A stretch of DNA of 32,267 bases from Alphaproteobacteria bacterium HGW-Alphaproteobacteria-6 (GTDB taxonomy: Bacteria > Pseudomonadota > Alphaproteobacteria > Rhodobacterales > Rhodobacteraceae): contig PHEC01000018.1 in NCBI GenBank assembly GCA_002841115.1, positions 1-32,267 on the forward strand. The letters are read 5' to 3'. Positions 8,336 to 15,534 of the stretch are shown here, piece by piece. Every line of letters starts with the position of its first letter. Position 1 is the first letter of the stretch. The notes below the pieces were generated by a model. That model was not told the origin of the DNA. It did no database searches and worked only from the letters and a program-made list of their open reading frames with translations. Position numbers and translations under genes: made by a program.

Positions 8336-8827
8336 TCAGATCGCCGCCAGCATCGCCTCGCCGCCCGAGGTCTCGCAGACCCCGCGACCGGCCTCGACGT
8401 GCAGCACGTTGACCACTCCGTCCTCGGCGTAAAGCGCATAGCGCATCGAGCGGTCGAGAAGACCCGTCGCCGGGTTGGAAAACAGCATGCCGATCGCCCG
8501 TGTGAAAGCCGCATCGGCATCGCCCAGCAGGGTGATCCCCGCCGCGGCCGCGCCGGTCGCCTCGCCCCAGGCCTTCATCACGAAGGGATCATTGACCGCG
8601 ATGCAGATGATCTCGTCGACGCCCTTGGCATCGAAGCCGGCCTTGGTGCGGATGAAGCTCGGCACATGGGCGCTGGTGCAGGTGCCGGTGAAGGCACCGG
8701 GCAGGCCGAAGATCACCACCTTGCGGCCCTTCAGCCGCGCCGCCAGATCGACCGTCTCGGGCCCCGACGCGCCGATCCTGAGCAGCCCGGCACCCGGCAG
8801 CGGTTTTCCTTCTGCGATCGTCGACAT
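8336..8827 (-). CDS. Peroxiredoxin (Prx5-like, atypical 2-Cys/1-Cys group)
   Basis: This 163-residue thioredoxin-fold peroxidase reduces hydrogen peroxide and organic peroxides. The active site VVIFGLPGAFTGTCTSAHVP puts the peroxidatic cysteine at residue 50. DEIICIAVNDPFVMKAWGE and LLGDADAAFTRAIGM are typical of the Prx5 group, and the conserved Arg is in LLDRSMRYALYAEDG. A second cysteine near the end (residue 151, GVCETSGGEAML) might act as a resolving cysteine. I prefer the ATG at 8827, preceded by GAGGG; an in-frame ATG at 8839 with AGGA upstream is also possible. The gene is divergent from the FAD reductase, which could reflect a shared redox role, but that is only inference. Confidence 0.93.
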   Translation of the reverse strand: MSTIAEGKPLPGAGLLRIGASGPETVDLAARLKGRKVVIFGLPGAFTGTCTSAHVPSFIRTKAGFDAKGVDEIICIAVNDPFVMKAWGEATGAAAAGITLLGDADAAFTRAIGMLFSNPATGLLDRSMRYALYAEDGVVNVLHVEAGRGVCETSGGEAMLAAI

Positions 8828-8842
8828 CGTCACCCTCATGCG

Positions 8843-8870
8843 TTGCGTTATCCTGCCGCCACGATATAGG
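8843..8870 (+). promoter_or_regulatory. Possible promoter of the FAD reductase operon
   Basis: TTGCGT and TATAGG are separated by 16 bases, with the expected start of transcription about 23 bases before the reductase start codon. The boxes are reasonable for a housekeeping promoter but have not been tested. Confidence 0.4.
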
Positions 8871-8899
8871 CTCCGCCTCGCCGGGGACCAGAGGGAGTT

Positions 8900-10117
8900 T
8901 TGTCATTGACGGGCATCGTGATCATCGGCGCCGGCCAGGCCGGCGCCACGCTGGCCGCGCAACTCAGGATTCTCGACTACCAGGGCCCGGTCACGCTGAT
9001 CGGCGAGGAACCGGTGCCGCCCTATCAGCGCCCGCCGCTGTCGAAACAGTATCTTCTGGGCGAGATGGGCGTCGACCGGCTGTTGCTGCGCGCCCCGGAG
9101 TTCTACGCCGAACACGGCATCGACCTCAGGCTGGGGGTCCCGGTCACCGCCATCGACCGCACCGCCGGGCGGGTCTTTCTCGCCGATGGCGAGGCGATCG
9201 GCTATGACCAGTTGGCACTGGCCACCGGCGCGGTGCCGCTGCGCCTGCCCGCCTCGGTCGGCGGCGACCTCGACGGCATCCACACCATCCGGACCCTCGC
9301 CGATGTCGACCGCATGGCGCCCGAATTCCGCCCCGGCGCCCGGGTCCTGGTGATCGGCGGCGGCTATATCGGGCTCGAGGCGGCGGCGGTGGCGGCGAAG
9401 CTCGGCCTTGCGGTGACGCTGGTCGAAATGGCGCCGCGCATCCTTGGCCGGGTGGCCGCGGCCGAAACCGCCGACTTCTTCCGCGCCCTGCATCGCGCCC
9501 ACGGCGTCGATATCCGCGAAGGCACCGGCCTGGTGCGGCTGATCGGACCGGGCCGGGTCGCGGCGGCCGAACTGACCGACGGACAGGTGATCGCCACCGA
9601 TTTCGTCATCTTCGGCGGCGGGGTGGCACCGCGGACCGGTCTGGCCGAGCGCGCCGGGCTGACGATCGACAACGGCATCGCCACCGACAGCCACGGCCTG
9701 AGCTCGGATCCGCGGATATGGGCGGTGGGCGATTGCGCCTCGTTCCCGTGGAAGGACGGACGGATCCGCCTCGAATCGGTCGGCAATGCCATCGATCAGG
9801 CCGAATCCGTCGCCGCCAACATGCTCGGCGCCGACAGCCCCTATGTCGCCCGGCCGTGGTTCTGGTCGGACCAGTATGACATCAAGCTGCAGATCGCCGG
9901 CCTGTCGCGCGGCCATGACCGCATCGTCACCCGCGCCGGCGAGGGCGGCGCGCTGTCCTTCTGGTATTACGCCGGCGAGGCGCTGCTGGCGGTCGATGCG
10001 CTGAACGATTCGCGCGCCTACATGATCGGCAAGCGGCTGATCGAGGCGGGACGCTCGCCCGACCCGGCGCTGATCGCCGACCCGGGAGCCGATCTCAAGC
10101 CGCTTTTGCGGGCATGA
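8900..10117 (+). CDS. NAD(P)/FAD-dependent oxidoreductase (ferredoxin/rubredoxin reductase type)
   Basis: This protein of about 405 residues is a flavoprotein of the ferredoxin-NAD(P)+ reductase group found with Rieske oxygenases and bacterial P450s. It has an N-terminal FAD Rossmann motif (IVIIGAGQAGATLAAQL), the family-typical PPYQRPPLSKQYLLGEM, a central NAD-binding motif (VLVIGGGYIGLEAAAVAAKL) and the second FAD motif IWAVGDCASFP. The C-terminal domain includes RPWFWSDQYDIKLQIAGL. Translation begins at a TTG. TTG 8900 and TTG 8906 are both in frame; GAGGGAG at 8891-8897 fits 8906 slightly better. No ferredoxin, rubredoxin or oxygenase partner is in the window. The stop overlaps rsmD by ATGA. 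Confidence 0.92.
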   Translation: MSLTGIVIIGAGQAGATLAAQLRILDYQGPVTLIGEEPVPPYQRPPLSKQYLLGEMGVDRLLLRAPEFYAEHGIDLRLGVPVTAIDRTAGRVFLADGEAIGYDQLALATGAVPLRLPASVGGDLDGIHTIRTLADVDRMAPEFRPGARVLVIGGGYIGLEAAAVAAKLGLAVTLVEMAPRILGRVAAAETADFFRALHRAHGVDIREGTGLVRLIGPGRVAAAELTDGQVIATDFVIFGGGVAPRTGLAERAGLTIDNGIATDSHGLSSDPRIWAVGDCASFPWKDGRIRLESVGNAIDQAESVAANMLGADSPYVARPWFWSDQYDIKLQIAGLSRGHDRIVTRAGEGGALSFWYYAGEALLAVDALNDSRAYMIGKRLIEAGRSPDPALIADPGADLKPLLRA

Positions 10118-10677
10118 GGATCATCGGCGGCGCGCGGCGCGGACTGAAGCTGGCCGAGGTCGGCAGCGGCGATGCCGCGGCCCATCTCAGGCCCACGTCC
10201 GACCGGGTGCGCGAGGCGATCTTCAACCTGCTGATGAACGGCCCCTACGGCAACCCGGTGACCGGCGCCCGCGTCCTCGACATCTTCGCCGGCACCGGCG
10301 CCCTCGGCCTCGAGGCATTGTCGCGCGGCGCGGCGCACATCACCTTCGTCGATGACGGCGCGGCCGCCTGCGCGCTCATCGGACAGAACATCGAAAGGAT
10401 GCAGGCCATGGACAAGACCGATCTCTGGCGCCGCGACGCTACCCGGATCGGGCCGAACCGCGGCCCCGGCCATAGCCTCGTCTTCCTCGACCCGCCCTAT
10501 GGCAAGGGCCTCGGCGAACCGGCGATGGCGGCGCTCGCGACCGGCGGCTGGCTCGCCCCCGGCGCCCTGATCGTCTGGGAAGAGGCAGCGGCCCCGCAGC
10601 CGCCCGAAGGCTTCACCCCGCTCGACCAGCGCCGCTACGGCGATACCACCGTCACCCTCCTGAGGGCGCCGGCATGA
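10114..10677 (+). CDS. rsmD: 16S rRNA (guanine(966)-N(2))-methyltransferase
   Basis: This 187-residue SAM-dependent methyltransferase matches RsmD, which methylates G966 of 16S rRNA in the assembled small subunit. It starts with the family's MRIIGGARRGLKL, then LRPTSDRVREAIFNLL, the SAM motif VLDIFAGTGALGLEALSRGA and the catalytic FLDPPYG. Length is close to that of E. coli RsmD. It is coupled on both sides: its ATG overlaps the reductase stop and its own stop overlaps the HAD gene, both as ATGA. The three genes therefore form one operon despite unrelated jobs. Confidence 0.96.
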   Translation: MRIIGGARRGLKLAEVGSGDAAAHLRPTSDRVREAIFNLLMNGPYGNPVTGARVLDIFAGTGALGLEALSRGAAHITFVDDGAAACALIGQNIERMQAMDKTDLWRRDATRIGPNRGPGHSLVFLDPPYGKGLGEPAMAALATGGWLAPGALIVWEEAAAPQPPEGFTPLDQRRYGDTTVTLLRAPA

Positions 10678-11321
10678 GACCGGCGGCCGTGCTCTTCGAC
10701 TGCGACGGCGTCATCGTCGACAGCGAACCGATCACCGACCGGCTGATCGCCGCCAACCTCGCCCGCCACGGCCTGGTGATCGCGCTCGAGGATATCCATG
10801 GCCTGTTTCTCGGCGGCACCATGGCCGGCGTCGGCGAGACGGCGCGACAGATGGGCGCCGACCTGCCGCCGGACTGGGTCGAGACCGTCTACGAAGAGAT
10901 GTTTGTCGAACTGGCGAAGGGCACCCCGCTCATCGCCGGCATCACCGGGGTCTTCGACGCGCTCGACGCGGCCGGCATTCCCTATGCGGTCGGCTCCAAC
11001 GGCCCGCACCGCAAGATGAGGGTCACCCTCGGCCAGCACCCGGCCATTCATGCCCGCCTCAAGGGCCGGATCTTCTCGCGCCACGATGTCGCGAGGCCGA
11101 AACCGGCGCCCGACCTCTACCTCCATGCCGCCGCCGCCCTCGGCGCCGAAGCACGGACCTGCGCGGTGATCGAGGACAGCCCGACCGGCGCCCGCGCCGC
11201 GGCAGCCGCCGGCATGACCTGCTTTGGCTATGCCGCAACCGGCGACCCCGCCCGCCTCGCCGCCGAAGGGGCCAGACCCTTTCACCACATGGATGACCTC
11301 GCCGCCCTGCTCGGCCTCTAG
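10674..11321 (+). CDS. HAD-superfamily phosphatase (beta-phosphoglucomutase/phosphoglycolate phosphatase-like)
   Basis: This 215-residue HAD subfamily I protein has all four motifs: DCDGVIVDSEP (nucleophile and acid/base aspartates), SNGPHRKM (motif II serine), RPKPAPDLYL (motif III lysine) and IEDSPTGARAAAAAGM (motif IV acids). A helical cap lies between motifs I and II, as in phosphoglycolate phosphatases and beta-phosphoglucomutase. The substrate cannot be told from the sequence; a sugar phosphate is likely. It is the last gene of the reductase-rsmD operon. Its TAG stop (11319-11321) lies inside the left end of a RIME-like repeat, so the repeat begins at or before the end of the gene. Confidence 0.93.
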   Translation: MRPAAVLFDCDGVIVDSEPITDRLIAANLARHGLVIALEDIHGLFLGGTMAGVGETARQMGADLPPDWVETVYEEMFVELAKGTPLIAGITGVFDALDAAGIPYAVGSNGPHRKMRVTLGQHPAIHARLKGRIFSRHDVARPKPAPDLYLHAAAALGAEARTCAVIEDSPTGARAAAAAGMTCFGYAATGDPARLAAEGARPFHHMDDLAALLGL

Positions 11322-11425
11322 AGCGGATCGCGTTCAGTCACACTCACGCGACCCACTCTAACCTTTTGATTTCGCATGTCCGAATAGCGCAAAACCGGTT
11401 CCCACCTTTGCGCGACATGCTCTAG
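11318..11425. repeat. RIME-like 108-bp intergenic mosaic element (two palindromes)
   Basis: The ends are inverted repeats, CTAGAGC at 11318-11324 and GCTCTAG at 11419-11425. The left half is an imperfect palindrome: TAGAG 11319-11323 with CTCTA 11356-11360, and TCGCG 11328-11332 with CGCGA 11347-11351. The right half is a second one: GCATGTC 11374-11380 with GACATGC 11414-11420, and GCGCAAA 11387-11393 with TTTGCGC 11407-11413. The AAAACCGGTTCCCAC core and CATGCTCTAG end resemble widespread alphaproteobacterial intergenic elements (RIME class). The naming is from memory; the structure is read directly. Confidence 0.75.
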
Positions 11426-11426
11426 G

Positions 11427-11474
11427 CTTCTTCGTTGCGCAAATACCCTGGGGGTCCGGGGGTGAAACCCCCGG
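11427..11474 (+). repeat. A-box/G-hairpin intergenic repeat, copy 1
   Basis: It starts CTTCTTCGTTGCGCAAATAC, followed by CCTGGGGGT, and ends in a perfect hairpin of CCGGGGG (11456-11462), loop TGAAA and CCCCCGG (11468-11474). The 48-bp layout matches the inverted copy at 22492-22539; the loop differs but the stem is kept. Confidence 0.8.
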
Positions 11475-11480
11475 CGGGTC

Positions 11481-11501
11481 GGCCCGGGCTTGATCCGGGC
11501 C
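11481..11501. terminator. GC hairpin ahead of the map stop codon
   Basis: GGCCCGG (11481-11487), a 7-base loop and CCGGGCC (11495-11501) form a perfect 7-bp stem a few bases beyond the methionine aminopeptidase stop. With the hairpin at 11456-11474 it could terminate both convergent transcripts. There is no T tract. Confidence 0.4.
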
Positions 11502-11506
11502 GCAGC

Positions 11507-12313
11507 CTACTGCGTCGGAAAGAACCGCCCGGCTGGCGACAGCGTGAAGATCTGGGCGCCGTCGGCCGTCACGCCCACCGAATGCTCGAACTGTGCGCTC
11601 AGCGACTTGTCGCGGGTCACCGCGGTCCAGTCATCGGCCAGCACCTTGGTCTCGGGCCGGCCAAGATTGACCATCGGCTCGATGGTGAAGAACATCCCCT
11701 CCTCCAGCCGCGCCCCGGTGCCGGGCCGGCCGTAGTGCAGCACGTTCGGCGCCGCGTGAAACACCCGGCCAAGGCCGTGGCCGCAGAAGTCGCGCACCAC
11801 GCTCATCCTTTGCGCCTCGACATAGGCCTGGATCGCATGGCCAATGTCGCCGAAGGTGGCGCCCGGGCGCACCGCCTCGATCCCCAGCATCAGCGCGTCA
11901 TGGGTGACCTCGATCAGCCGCGCCGCCTTGCGCGACAGGCCGCCCGCGACATACATCCGGCTGGTGTCGCCATACCAGCCATCGACGATCACCGTCACGT
12001 CGATGTTCAGGATATCGCCGTCCTTCAGCAGCTTCGGCCCCGGAATGCCGTGGCAGACGACATGGTTGACCGAGATGCAGGAGGCATGCTGATAGCCGCG
12101 GTAGCCGATCGTCGCCGACCTTGCCCCGGCCGCCGCCACCCGCTCCTCGATGAAGGCGTCCAGCACCTCGGTCGTCACCCCGGGCTCGACCAGATCAGCC
12201 ACCGCATCGAGGATTTCAGCCGCCAGTCGCCCGGCAGCATCCATCCCCGCGAAATCCGCGGCCTCGTGAATTCGGATCCCGTCCCTGGTCAGACGGCCGC
12301 GCGGATCGTCCAC
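11507..12313 (-). CDS. map: Type I methionyl aminopeptidase
   Basis: This protein of about 268 residues removes the N-terminal methionine from nascent proteins. The dinuclear metal ligands are visible: Asp in NIDVTVIVDGWYGDTSRM (two aspartates), His in FCGHGLGRVFHAAPNVLHYG, Glu in TIEPMVNLG and Glu in AQFEHSVGVTADG. The substrate-site histidine is in NHVVCHGIPG. I favour the GTG at 12313 because AAGGAG lies six bases before it; the ATG at 12334, seven codons upstream, lacks a binding site. There is no N-terminal zinc-finger extension. It is divergent from the CinA-like gene. Confidence 0.95.
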   Translation of the reverse strand: MDDPRGRLTRDGIRIHEAADFAGMDAAGRLAAEILDAVADLVEPGVTTEVLDAFIEERVAAAGARSATIGYRGYQHASCISVNHVVCHGIPGPKLLKDGDILNIDVTVIVDGWYGDTSRMYVAGGLSRKAARLIEVTHDALMLGIEAVRPGATFGDIGHAIQAYVEAQRMSVVRDFCGHGLGRVFHAAPNVLHYGRPGTGARLEEGMFFTIEPMVNLGRPETKVLADDWTAVTRDKSLSAQFEHSVGVTADGAQIFTLSPAGRFFPTQ

Positions 12314-12383
12314 CGGGCTCTCCTTCTGTCGCATGACCGTCTAGATAATCAACTAATCCGCCCTTGGCCAGAGCCGCGGGACC

Positions 12384-12412
12384 TTTCGCCGCGCCGCGCC
12401 GCGTCCTATAGC
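12384..12412 (+). promoter_or_regulatory. Possible promoter of the CinA-like operon
   Basis: TTTCGC and TATAGC are separated by 17 bases; the -10 box is fair and the -35 box weak. The start of transcription would be about 20 bases before the ATG at 12441, and GAGGGA at 12427 is the ribosome binding site. Confidence 0.35.
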
Positions 12413-12440
12413 TGAAGCCTGAGATCGAGGGACAGACGCC

Positions 12441-13169
12441 ATGCCCAACCCGACCGCCGCGATCCTGATCATCGGGGACGAGATCCTCTCGGGCCGCACC
12501 CGCGATGCCAACATGCATTACCTCGCGGGCGAGCTGATCCGGATCGGCATCGACCTGAAAGAGGCACGCTTCATCGCCGACGACCACGCCGCCATCGTCG
12601 CCACCGTGAACGACCTGCGCGCGCGCTACGGCCATGTCTTCACCTCGGGCGGCATCGGCCCGACCCATGACGACATAACCGCCGAGGCCATCGCCGCCGC
12701 CTTCGGCCTGCCGCTCGACGTGCGCGCCGACGCCCGCGCGCTGCTCGCCGCCCATTACGCCCGCAGCGGCACCGAGTTCAACGCCGCCCGCCTGCGCATG
12801 GCCCGCATCCCCGAGGGCGCGGTGCTGATCGACAACCCGGTGTCGATCGCGCCGGGCTTCAGCCTTGGCAATGTCCATGTCATGGCCGGGGTGCCGAACA
12901 TCTTCCAGGCGATGGTCGCCTCGCTTCTGCCGCGGCTGACCGGCGGGCGGCCGCTGCTCAGCCAGAGCCTGCGGATCGACCGCGGCGAGGGGCTGATCGC
13001 GGCGCCGCTCGCCGCACTGGCGGCCGAGTTTCCCGATCTCGGCTTCGGCTCCTACCCCTTCGTGCAGAACGGCGCTTACGGGTCGAACATCGTCATCCGC
13101 GGCACCGACGCCGGGCGCATCGGGCAGGCGATGACCCGGCTCGCCGCGCTGTTTCCCGCCGGCGCATGA
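12441..13169 (+). CDS. CinA-like molybdopterin-binding domain protein
   Basis: This 242-residue protein has the MoCF_biosynth fold shared by MoaB, MogA and the N-terminal domain of CinA. Motifs are LIIGDEILSGRTRDANMHYL and FTSGGIGPTHDDITAEAIA, followed by IDNPVSIAPGFSLGNVHVMAGVP. The C-terminal nicotinamide-nucleotide amidase domain of full-length CinA is absent, so this is the short stand-alone form, common in alphaproteobacteria as 'competence/damage-inducible protein A'. Its substrate is not known; nucleotide or pterin metabolism is possible. It overlaps the next gene as ATGA. Confidence 0.92.
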   Translation: MPNPTAAILIIGDEILSGRTRDANMHYLAGELIRIGIDLKEARFIADDHAAIVATVNDLRARYGHVFTSGGIGPTHDDITAEAIAAAFGLPLDVRADARALLAAHYARSGTEFNAARLRMARIPEGAVLIDNPVSIAPGFSLGNVHVMAGVPNIFQAMVASLLPRLTGGRPLLSQSLRIDRGEGLIAAPLAALAAEFPDLGFGSYPFVQNGAYGSNIVIRGTDAGRIGQAMTRLAALFPAGA

Positions 13170-13867
13170 GCGATCCTTTCGCGGTGATCGAGGCGACCTG
13201 GCCCGCCGCGGCCCTGCACCGCGCCGGTCCCTGGCTGGTGCGCGAGGGCCGGGGCGGCGGCAAGCGGGTCTCGGCCGCGACCGCGGCCGGCGACTGGCAG
13301 GCGGCCGACATCGCCCTGGCCGAGGCCGCCCAGGCATCGCTGGGCCAGGACCTGCTGTTCATGCTGCGCCCCGACGACGCGGCCCTTGACGCCACGCTCG
13401 AGACGCAGGGCTACCGGATCGTCGATCCGGTGGTGATCCTTGCCGCGCCGCTGGCCGCCCTTGCCGGCGCGCCACCGCCGATGACGACCTTCCCGATCTG
13501 GCCGCCGCTGGCGATCATGCACGACATCTGGGCCGAGGGCGGCATCGGCGCCGGACGCCAGGCGGTGATGGCACGGGTCAGCGGGCCGAAAACCGCGATC
13601 CTCGGGCGGATCAACGACCGCGCCGCCGGCACCGCCTTTGTCGCCCTGCATGAGCAGACGGCGATGCTGCATGCGCTGCATGTCCTGCCCGGCCAGCGTC
13701 GGCAGGGAATCGCCGCCCACATGATGCGGGCCGCCGCCCTCTGGGCCCAAGATCAGGGAGCGCAGCGGTTTTCGGTCGTGGTCACCTCCGCCAACACGGC
13801 GGCGCTGGCGCTCTATGCTTCCCTCGGGATGACGATTGTGGGACACTACCACTACCGCATGAGATGA
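13166..13867 (+). CDS. GNAT family N-acetyltransferase
   Basis: This 233-residue protein has a C-terminal GNAT domain. The acetyl-CoA-binding motif is seen as LHALHVLPGQRRQGIAAHMM (the Q-R-R-x-G-I/A loop), followed by the usual SVVVTSANTAALALYASLGM motif B with the Asn/Ala-Leu-Tyr pattern. The N-terminal half (about 1-110) is less conserved and may be a degenerate second GNAT unit, as in some tandem GNATs. The substrate is unknown. The start is set by the ATGA overlap with the CinA-like gene, and the AhpD-like gene follows after 21 bases. Confidence 0.88.
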   Translation: MSDPFAVIEATWPAAALHRAGPWLVREGRGGGKRVSAATAAGDWQAADIALAEAAQASLGQDLLFMLRPDDAALDATLETQGYRIVDPVVILAAPLAALAGAPPPMTTFPIWPPLAIMHDIWAEGGIGAGRQAVMARVSGPKTAILGRINDRAAGTAFVALHEQTAMLHALHVLPGQRRQGIAAHMMRAAALWAQDQGAQRFSVVVTSANTAALALYASLGMTIVGHYHYRMR

Positions 13868-13888
13868 GCCCGGAAAGGCCGCGAGCAG

Positions 13889-14464
13889 TTGACGAAGCAA
13901 AGCCGCAATCCGACCGCGCTTGACCTGCCGATGGTCGAGCCGCTTCCTGCCGCGACGCAGAATTATTTCGATCTTTGCGCCGAAAAGCTGGGCCTGGTGC
14001 CCAATGTGCTGCGCGCCTATGCCTTCGACATCGCCAAGCTTGACGCCTTTGCCGGGCTTTACAACGACCTGATGCTGGCGCCAAGCGGGCTGACCAAGCT
14101 CGAGCGCGAGATGATCGCGGTCGCGGTCTCATCGCTCAACCGTTGCTGGTATTGCCAGGTCGCCCATGGCGCCGCGGTGCGCGAATTGTCGGGCAGCCCC
14201 GAACTCGGCGAGGCGCTGGTGATGAACTGGCGGGTGGCGCCGCTGGCCCCGCGCCAGCGCGCGATGCTGGAGTTTGCCGAAAAGCTGACCCTCGCCTCGG
14301 CGCGCGTTGAAGAGGCCGACCGCCAGGCGCTGCGCGATGCCGGCTTCACCGACCGCGATATCTGGGACATCGCCGCGGTCGCCGGCTTTTTCAACATGAC
14401 CAACCGGGTCGCCTCGGCCACCGCGATGGAACCGAACCCCGACTATCACGGGGCGCACCGATGA
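13889..14464 (+). CDS. AhpD-like peroxidase-related protein (carboxymuconolactone decarboxylase family)
   Basis: This 191-residue protein has the AhpD-type redox centre: a Glu-rich helix LTKLEREMIAVAVSS, then CWYCQVAHGAAVRELSG, giving CxxC plus a nearby histidine. This is the arrangement of AhpD-like alkylhydroperoxidases and 'uncharacterized peroxidase-related' proteins. The N terminus (PTALDLPMVEPLPAATQNYF) and the GFTDRDIWDIAAVAGFFNMTNR helix are typical of this branch. Translation most likely starts at the TTG at 13889, because the residues it adds match the family; the next ATG is 14 codons in. The binding site is weak. The gene overlaps the OmpA-like gene as ATGA. Confidence 0.9.
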   Translation: MTKQSRNPTALDLPMVEPLPAATQNYFDLCAEKLGLVPNVLRAYAFDIAKLDAFAGLYNDLMLAPSGLTKLEREMIAVAVSSLNRCWYCQVAHGAAVRELSGSPELGEALVMNWRVAPLAPRQRAMLEFAEKLTLASARVEEADRQALRDAGFTDRDIWDIAAVAGFFNMTNRVASATAMEPNPDYHGAHR

Positions 14465-15492
14465 CCGCGCTGTCCCTGACCACGCTGCCCCGCCTTGCCG
14501 CCCTTCTGCTCGGCGCGACCGTCCTTGGCGCGATGCCGGGCACGGCGCCGGCCGCACCGACGCTGGCCTTGCCGGCCGAGGCGATCCGCACCACCGAGGC
14601 GGTCGCGGCGCCGGGCAGCTACGCGCTGCCGACCGGTCCCTGGGCCGATGGCAGGATCAGCACCAGACAGACCGAAGGCACCGTGACCAGCACCGCCTGG
14701 CGCATCGGCCGGCCCGGGATCACCACGCTGGGCCTGCTGGCGCCCTTGCGCGACCAGCTTGTCGGCGAAGGCTTTCGCATCCTTTTCGAATGCGACACCG
14801 AGGCCTGCGGCGGCTTCGATTTCCGCTATGACCTCGCGGTGCTGCCGGAACCCGAGATGCATGTCGATCTTGGCGATTTCCGCTTTCTCTCGGCCGAGCG
14901 GACCGGGCCGAAAGGCACCGACTACATCGGCCTTCTGGTCAGCCGCTCAAGCAGCAGCGGCTTTGTCCAGATGACCCGGGTCGGCGGCGCCGGGGATGCC
15001 CCGGTCGCCCTTGCATCGGTCGACCCCGACGCAAGTCTGCTGCTGGCGGCCCGCGCCGGCCCCGGGGCGACGCCGCCGCCGCTGCCCAAGGATGCGCTGT
15101 TTTCGCCGGATGCGACCACCTTCGCCGCCCGGCTCGAGTCGCAAGGCGTGGTGGCGCTGGACGATCTGGCCTTCGACAGCGGCGCGGGAACGCTGGAAGA
15201 GGGGACATTCGCCTCGCTCGACGCGCTGGCAGCCTATCTGGAATCCCATCCCGACCGCCGGATCGTTCTGGTCGGCCATACCGATGCCACCGGCGCGCTG
15301 GCCGCCAATGTCGCGCTGTCGCGCCGGCGGGCCGAGGCGGTAGCCGAGCGGCTGACCGGCGATTACGGTGTCGATCCGGCCCGGCTCAGCGCCGAGGGCG
15401 TCGGCTATCTCGGCCCGCGCGCCTCGAACCTGACCGATGCCGGGCGGCGGATGAACAGACGGGTCGAGGCAATGCTTGCCTCGACCCGCTGA
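14461..15492 (+). CDS. OmpA-family outer-membrane/peptidoglycan-binding protein
   Basis: This 343-residue protein starts with a signal peptide (LPRLAALLLGATVLGAMPGTAPAA, cleavage near residue 30). Residues about 30-220 form a domain I do not recognise, with three or so cysteines including FECDTEACGGFDFRYDL. The C-terminal OmpA domain (about 230-340) has VALDDLAFDSGAGTLEEGTF, the peptidoglycan-binding IVLVGHTDATGALAANVALS with RRRAEAV, and GRRMNRRVEAML. It should be anchored to the cell wall non-covalently. There is no lipobox. The ATGA overlap couples it to the AhpD-like gene. It ends 42 bases from a convergent LysR gene, with no clear terminator between them. Confidence 0.9.
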   Translation: MTALSLTTLPRLAALLLGATVLGAMPGTAPAAPTLALPAEAIRTTEAVAAPGSYALPTGPWADGRISTRQTEGTVTSTAWRIGRPGITTLGLLAPLRDQLVGEGFRILFECDTEACGGFDFRYDLAVLPEPEMHVDLGDFRFLSAERTGPKGTDYIGLLVSRSSSSGFVQMTRVGGAGDAPVALASVDPDASLLLAARAGPGATPPPLPKDALFSPDATTFAARLESQGVVALDDLAFDSGAGTLEEGTFASLDALAAYLESHPDRRIVLVGHTDATGALAANVALSRRRAEAVAERLTGDYGVDPARLSAEGVGYLGPRASNLTDAGRRMNRRVEAMLASTR

Positions 15493-15534
15493 CCGCCAAC
15501 CATAGCTTTTCGATCGTTACACGAATGTCCGGCG

